A model generated the notes under the pieces. It was not told the DNA's origin. It ran no database searches and saw only the letters and a list, made by a program, of their open reading frames with translations. Of a stretch of 64,000 nucleotides of DNA, positions 58,241 through 64,000 are shown piece after piece. Each line of letters begins with the position of its first letter. The first letter of the stretch is position 1. This DNA is from Annona cherimola. Lineage: Eukaryota; Streptophyta; Magnoliopsida; Magnoliales; Annonaceae. The translations under genes were made by a program, and so were the position numbers. The stretch lies in the NCBI GenBank assembly GCA_030490835.1, contig CM059972.1, positions 55,533,563-55,597,562 of the forward strand, in the 5' to 3' direction.

Positions 58241-59212
58241 AAAGATTGGTAAATTGGCGTGGAAAGAAAGGATTTGATATCAAAGAGCTAGATATCAGAG
58301 CAAGGATTGGTGAATAAGTATAGGAAAAATGATAGAATGGATAGATTGAAATTATAGGATATATTTATGATGTGTTGATTTTAAGATTATATGAACATAT
58401 GATGATTTGTCATAAGTATGTTGCAAATATAGCAAATTGCTATGACATTTTGATAGGTAGGTGATTCATAAAGGAAAAGTAATTTTTCACTATGAAAAAG
58501 TGATATTGAAAAGAAAAGTAGGAAAAAGGTAAGATTTCAGAAAAATATAGATAGAAGGTGGATATTTAAGGAATACATGTTATATGTAGTTCTAACTTCA
58601 CCTTTTATGATTGACAGGATTAGTGATCGAAAGAGCTGCACTCAAGGTGAGAGTGTAGTCGAGGAATCCTTCCTTGATGATTTGATAATTATATATTAAG
58701 AATTATGAATATAAGAAACTTAAAAAAAATGAAATGACCTAATTGGTCTTACATAAGCATTCTTACTAGATAGTACTTATGTAGTAAGAAAGAGACAGAT
58801 GCAATTAATCAAAGTCTCTTTTGACTTTTGAAGGATAAAGGGATATATTATGTTCAGGTATAAGGATACTTATAATATACAAGTGTAACCACTTGTATAA
58901 TAAATGAATATGAGAAAGAGTAACATACCAGTACAACTACTTGTATGATAACTATATATGAGAAAGAAAGATTGTTACTGATTCTTTCTGTTAAATATAA
59001 TAGATGGGTATAATAAGCTGATAAGAAAATGTTACTCAAAGATGGTAGGAAATTATTTATGATTGTACAGAAGGTGCAAGTGGAATGGATGTGGTTATTA
59101 TTAACCCTTCTGTTAAAATAATTTATTGTATATATTACAATATATGTTGTGATGAGATGAATAAAAAGTATATTAGTGTACTAATTTATTTTTTTATGTA
59201 TAGAAAGGAATT

Positions 59213-60118
59213 ATGTCTATCACAAGAGTGAGAGCTAGACTGAATAAAGGAAAGGCAGTGGCAGATGAAGAACCCATAGATCGACGGGAAAAGGGTGAAA
59301 CCAGTCACAAGTCTAAGCGACCAAGACAAAGAGAGCAACTAAACTCAAGAACTTGTCAACAACGGGTAAATGTGAACCCGGAATTAAATGTTGAAGGTGG
59401 GACCGCTACAAGTAACACCGTACAATTAGAATTAATAACGGAAAGGGTAGTTACAGCTGTAAAGGAAGCTGTCCAACAAGCAACCCGGGAATGGGCTACT
59501 CAAACCATAGGAATCATTCAAGATCTTTGGGAAAAGGCTCAACGGGATCAATCAAGAGGACAGGGAGAAATTAAGCCAATACAGGTCATACTTCCTGATC
59601 AGGTACCAGAACCTACAGGAGTTGACGACAATGGGATAGAAATACTAAAGACCCAAGAATTTCAACAAGAGAAAGAACAATTGGATCCTAGTACCAAGAA
59701 ACAAAATGTAGGAAAAGAAAGAATTAAGAAACCAGTGACAAGAGAATCGAAATCAAGGTGTAATAGGATATGTGCCCCAATTTGTGGGAATTGTCACCAC
59801 TATCACTTTGGAGAATGTTTAAAGGGTTCAAATAAATGTTATAAATGCGGTCATGTGGTGAGAAATTATAAAAATAGTATGATATGGGAGAAACAATGTT
59901 TCAATTGTGAACATGTAGGACACATATGCCTTGAAATGCCCAAACAAGGTACAAAGAGCAAATGGACTTGGAAGATTGGTGCAACAAAGGAAAGCTCTAC
60001 AAAGTTAGTGCAAATGCATGCAACGATTTGCGATGAGTCACGAAAGCAAGAGGAAAAAAGGGTTACAGGTATGATTTATATTTTAAGAAATTTTATAGTA
60101 ATATCGATTGAATATTAG
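59213..60118 (+). CDS. gag: Gag-like ORF of element D, 301 aa, capsid core apparently deleted
   Basis: Open frame starting MSITRVRARLNKGKAV. The N-terminal third is basic, followed by LITERVVTAVKEAVQQATREW. Three cysteine-rich motifs follow: CGNCHHYHFGEC, CYKCGHVVRNYKNS and CFNCEHVGHICLEM. In the last two the final Cys is missing and one lacks the His, so zinc binding is doubtful. The first, just ahead of knuckles, is typical of Tekay/Del-type gypsy Gag. The capsid core expected between them is absent; element A still has remnants of it. The ORF ends shortly after VTGMIYIL, where related elements enter protease, so pol was removed by a deletion. Translation of this remnant is uncertain. Confidence 0.65.
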   Translation: MSITRVRARLNKGKAVADEEPIDRREKGETSHKSKRPRQREQLNSRTCQQRVNVNPELNVEGGTATSNTVQLELITERVVTAVKEAVQQATREWATQTIGIIQDLWEKAQRDQSRGQGEIKPIQVILPDQVPEPTGVDDNGIEILKTQEFQQEKEQLDPSTKKQNVGKERIKKPVTRESKSRCNRICAPICGNCHHYHFGECLKGSNKCYKCGHVVRNYKNSMIWEKQCFNCEHVGHICLEMPKQGTKSKWTWKIGATKESSTKLVQMHATICDESRKQEEKRVTGMIYILRNFIVISIEY

Positions 60119-60605
60119 TGTTACTTAGTCAATTATAGTATGCCGACATGTAATCATTCATGCACTGCTAGTAAAAAGGATGAATAATATCATTATGTGG
60201 AATTTCCTGTTTATATGATGGTAAATATTAATTGAAAATGAAGGACACATTGGATATGCAGCCATGACCCACAGGTCTGAAATGGATGGAGGAGAGGAAG
60301 TAAGCCTTAGAATTAGTCAACAAAACAACCAAGAAAAAAAAAGGGGGGGAGAAATTTATGATAATAACAACCATAAGAAAAAAAAAAGAGAAATAGACTG
60401 GCACTAAGTGGGTCACAAGGATAGTGAAGAAAAGTATAAGTGATCTTTCGATGTATACCCAGCCTAAAATAGGCATAAAAGGTATACAGATTATAAGTAA
60501 TATAAGTATGGGAAGAAGATGGTGCACTGGCTCATAAAACAGTCATTGTCAATTATTTAAAGAATAGACGGTTTCGGGACGAAACCTGTTATAAGGGGGG
60601 AGGAT
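60119..60605 (+). other. 3' non-coding end of the element D interior, with polypurine tract
   Basis: Collinear with fragment C. It contains an inverted repeat GGTTTCG/CGAAACC (60570-60586) and polypurine tract AAGGGGGGAGGAT (60593-60605). No pol motif is seen. Confidence 0.8.
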
Positions 60606-63600
60606 TGTGAAACCCCAATCTAAGTAGGATTTAATATGCAATAAACATTTACATGTGATTTATAAGTGAATTTATTGAATTTTGAATAATTTTTGTGATT
60701 TTGCTAAACTATGGTAATTAGGGCTAAGGATTAGCAAAGATGATTCGAGTAATCAGTTTGAGCTGATATGGGACAACGAGAATAAAGTAAATTATTGGTG
60801 ATTAAAATGCACCAATACATCATGGATAATTATTTTAAAATATATAATATGAATTATGAGAATTTAAAGGATAATTGTCAAGTTTAGTGGAAAAATATTA
60901 GAAAATTCATAACTCAACGCCCATAAGGCGGATTTAAGTGAAATTTGAAAGAAAAGTTGATGATGTTGGGCTTGATATTATGGGATTATTGGGTTATGAA
61001 ATGCCTTAATGAAATTAGTGAGATGATTTATTGAACATAGCTTAAATCCAACCGTTAACTTCAAACGGCTATAACTTGAGCTAGGAACATCGGATCGAAA
61101 TGAAATTTGAAATGGTTGAATGAAATCATGAGATAAATATTTTGGAAGGTTTAGATCAAGCATATTATGATGGGAAAATACCTGAATTGGAAAAGGTGTG
61201 TATAGTTGACTTTTACTCCTCAAGAGTACCATGCATTAAATTCTAGAGTACGTGGAATTAATGCAATTTTTAATGGACCAAATAGGTGTCAAATGCAGGT
61301 GAAATGCAGGGTATTTTCTCCATAATTACAAAATGAAAAAATCCCATGAATTATCCATGCATTGATGTCCACATTTAAGGGGCTAAGGAGAGCTCAAATG
61401 AGCATAGGCAAGTGTGGCGATGTGGGGACGTTCATGGGCTGTGGTTTTTTAATTTTTTAATTTTATAAATAATCTACACACATAGCTAAATTTTAGGGAC
61501 ATATGAATGGGCATCTAATCATGTGAAAAAAATCCAAGAAAATTCGTGAGCAGCAGCTGCCATGGATGGATGAAAATATGGACAGCTTGTTTGCATGCAA
61601 ATGACGTGCAAATCGATGTGCTGTTGCTGCCATTTTTGCTAATTTTTTTATGCAAAATTAATGGTCAAACTAAATTATAATTAGGTGTATAATTTACCCA
61701 CAAATTAATATTATTAAAAATTAGAAAAAAATCTGAAAAACAGTAGCCATGTGGACGTGACAAGTGGACAGTTAGATGGATATGATATTAAGTAGATTTT
61801 TCATCCGTTGAAAAATATGATAAAAATATTTTTTATGGCTGTAATTTGCACAGCTCATTGAGCGGATAAATATGCATTTATGGACTGTGGAAAATCAGCC
61901 CCAAGTGGGGCCCACAGCTGGAAAAATCCAGCTCTATACATGGGGCGCTCGGTCATGTGAAGAGAAGCTTGGAAAAATAATTTTCTAAGTGCCCAAGCTC
62001 TTCTCCCCCAAGGCAGCAGCTCAAGTACCCATCTAGGCCAGCAAGGAGGAAGGAAATAGAAGAAAAAGGAAGGGAAAAAGGAAGGGAAAAAAGAGAGGAA
62101 ATTCATCTCAAGTGATTAAGGTTGTTTTGCATCAATCAAGTAAGTTGATTGTGTTAAGTTGAGCTTTCCATTTTGAGTTTTAAACTCTAAGATTTTGAAT
62201 ATGAAATTGATGCATGAATTTCCCTTAAACAATGGTTTAACATGCCCTTTGATCAAGTATTGAATGGGTATTAAGATTTATTTATGAATTTCAATGAATT
62301 AGGTGGTTGAAATGGAAACTAGTGTGGTTTATGAGTTGGAAACTCAACTTGATAAAACCTAACTTCCAATAATAAGTTACTGTATTAGATGAATGTTATG
62401 TTTAAGTTATGAAAAAAATTTTAATGAATTATTTATGTGGATTTAAGCTTAATATGTGAATTTTAGAAAGAATAGAATGCAAAGTGACGTATATGACACG
62501 ATTTCTTCATTTTGATGCTAAAAATGGTATTGAAATGAGATTAAATGATATATGAAATTTATGTAGGTTAAAATACCCTAGGGTTAGGGTAATATTTATT
62601 CCCAAAAGGATTTGGGAAGATAAGCCCCAAATCTGATTTTATGAATTTTATGAAACGGTGTCCAAATAAGGCGAAAACGGTAATCGAAATGGTGAAGTAA
62701 GTTTCTGTTTTGAGAAATGATTATTTATGAATGTTAAATATGTGTTAATACCCTAGATTTGGATTAGTAAAATATGGTTAATGTCTATAAATTCGGAATT
62801 ATAAAATTGTTTAGGGTTAAGCATCAAAAGACACGTTAAACATGTGAAAAATGGGTTCCAAAGTTGCTGTTTTAGAAATCTATGATTAGTGGATTAAAAT
62901 TATTTAAAAATACCCTAAATAAAGTGTTAATTAAGGAGGAATATCATTCTGAAAAATGTACAAAGTTTCTGACTTGGAAAATTTTATGAAATGCCTCTTA
63001 TATGTGTTGCCAAATGGGCATATGTGAAAGGATAGACATGCATAGGTGATAAATGACTTGTGTAATTTGATTTTGTGCAAAAATGTATGAAAATATGATA
63101 GATTTCATGATTATATATCTTTTTAGAGAGCATAATGATTAATTTCAAATTTTAGAATTAATTTATGAAGTTTAAGGCGATGACGTGTGCTTAAAATGAG
63201 CATCAATGTGTAAATTTTGGAAAATAAGTGAAAAATGGTAAATGAAGGTTAATGAACCTATAAATGATAATTATTGGTTGAATTTTATATGGTTGAATGG
63301 CTTCCCTACTTATGGGATTGTATATGTTATGTGTTAACCGATGAAATGTGCAAATATGTGCTATATATGTGTCTAATGACTTGAGAAGTCAAATGAATAA
63401 TATATGTTAATGAAAATGTGATGGAAAACTAAGTGGGATGCAAGAAAAAATGAATATATGAAATGTTAAATCCTTCTTATGTAGGCAAGGGCAAAGAAAA
63501 GGCGGATTCAGAAAGCTAAAGTGAGACAGGTAAGCAAGCGAACTTTCCAAAATATTATTTCAAAGGAATTTTATGAAATTTATGAACTTGCTTTAATAAG

Positions 63601-64000
63601 TTGATTTCATAGTTGCTTACAAGATAAGTAAGTGAATTTTCAAGCATAATGTTTACATTCAAGTATTAAAATTACTTGATCATGTTTATATTAATGATGT
63701 GGAGAATTGCTTATAGAGTAAGCAAGCTCAGTTCTTGAAAATATGATGTGGGTTTTAAGATGGTTTTAATATAAGCAAGTTCATACATGTGTGGTTTACA
63801 AAGAGTTTTATCTTGAAAAAGTTTGACTCTTTCATAAAGTGATATTCAAAAACAAATCATGGAAATTCTATTTCCAAGGAGTTTTATTGAAATATGTAAT
63901 TTTTTACAAAATGGTTTCTAGAAATAAATAGATGTTTTGAAATGGTTTCAATTAAATGCCATAAATTGAATTTATGTACGTGTTTTGAGATTTATGTAGG
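60606..64000 (+). repeat. 3' LTR of element D, partial (window edge)
   Basis: Begins TGTGAAACCCC and matches 53327 onward with an offset of about 7270-7280 bases. Moderately diverged up to about 63253, nearly identical after that. Confidence 0.88.

Larger units (their letters stand above)
53327..64000 (+). mobile_element. Gypsy element D, long LTRs, gag-like ORF only, truncated by window edge
   Basis: 5' LTR (53327-58223), primer site, 2.4 kb interior with one gag-like ORF and no pol, polypurine tract, and a 3' LTR that runs off the right edge. LTRs of nearly 4.9 kb with a short interior resemble large non-autonomous derivatives (LARD-like). It is related to, but clearly diverged from, elements A and B. 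The TSD cannot be checked because the 3' LTR end is outside the window. Confidence 0.85.

Overview
The window is plant nuclear DNA, very probably from an angiosperm with a retrotransposon-rich genome. No host gene is convincingly visible. Almost every base can be assigned to nested LTR retrotransposons: a Ty3/gypsy Tat-clade element, related gypsy elements with very long LTRs, a Ty1/copia Tork-clade element and two Ty1/copia Sirevirus-type elements. Clade names come from recognising protein motifs by eye, not from a database search.

Layout, 1-26.7 kb. A decayed Tat-type gypsy element lies on the minus strand. Its gag (about 24.5-23.05 kb), protease (22.9-21.5 kb), pre-RT spacer (10.64-9.9 kb), reverse transcriptase (1.6-0.64 kb) and RNase H (0.55 kb to the left edge) can be read in order once two insertions are removed. 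Insertion 1 is a gypsy solo LTR (1605-9889, TSD CAAAC), itself hit by a young, apparently intact Tork element (2913-8154, TSD TTATC) with a 1315-codon uninterrupted gag-pol. Insertion 2 is a complete Sirevirus (10643-21492, TSD TCTTC) with gag, pol and an additional 3' ORF. The leader of the Tat element (24.7-26.7 kb) carries five diverged stem-loop repeats.

Layout, 26.7-52.7 kb. A plus-strand gypsy element (A) has a truncated 5' LTR (26735-27884), a decayed gag-only interior and a 5.6 kb 3' LTR (30362-35964). It abuts, with no spacer, an LTR of the same family in opposite orientation (B, 35965-52688). Together they form a long inverted repeat. LTR B is split by a second, minus-strand Sirevirus (40842-51928, TSD TGCTA), an older and more damaged member of the family at 10.6-21.5 kb.

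Layout, 52.7-64 kb. A related gypsy subfamily is arranged as interior fragment (52689-53326), complete LTR (53327-58223), interior with only a gag-like ORF (58224-60605), then a second LTR running off the right edge. The two LTRs show a sharp change in mutual identity, as expected after gene conversion.

How the parts work. The Tork element still shows everything needed for a copia cycle: tRNA-iMet-type primer site, Gag, protease, integrase, RT/RNase H and polypurine tract. The Sireviruses add LTR palindrome arrays, a duplicated polypurine tract and a third coding region behind pol that is kept in both copies. The long-LTR gypsy elements have lost pol and would depend on helper enzymes. The most unusual structures are the compensatory-mutating hairpin arrays in the gypsy LTRs and Tat leader, the compound GTCGAC palindromes, the 3' ORF behind a CT-rich leader, and an in-frame TGA at the same pol position in both Sireviruses.
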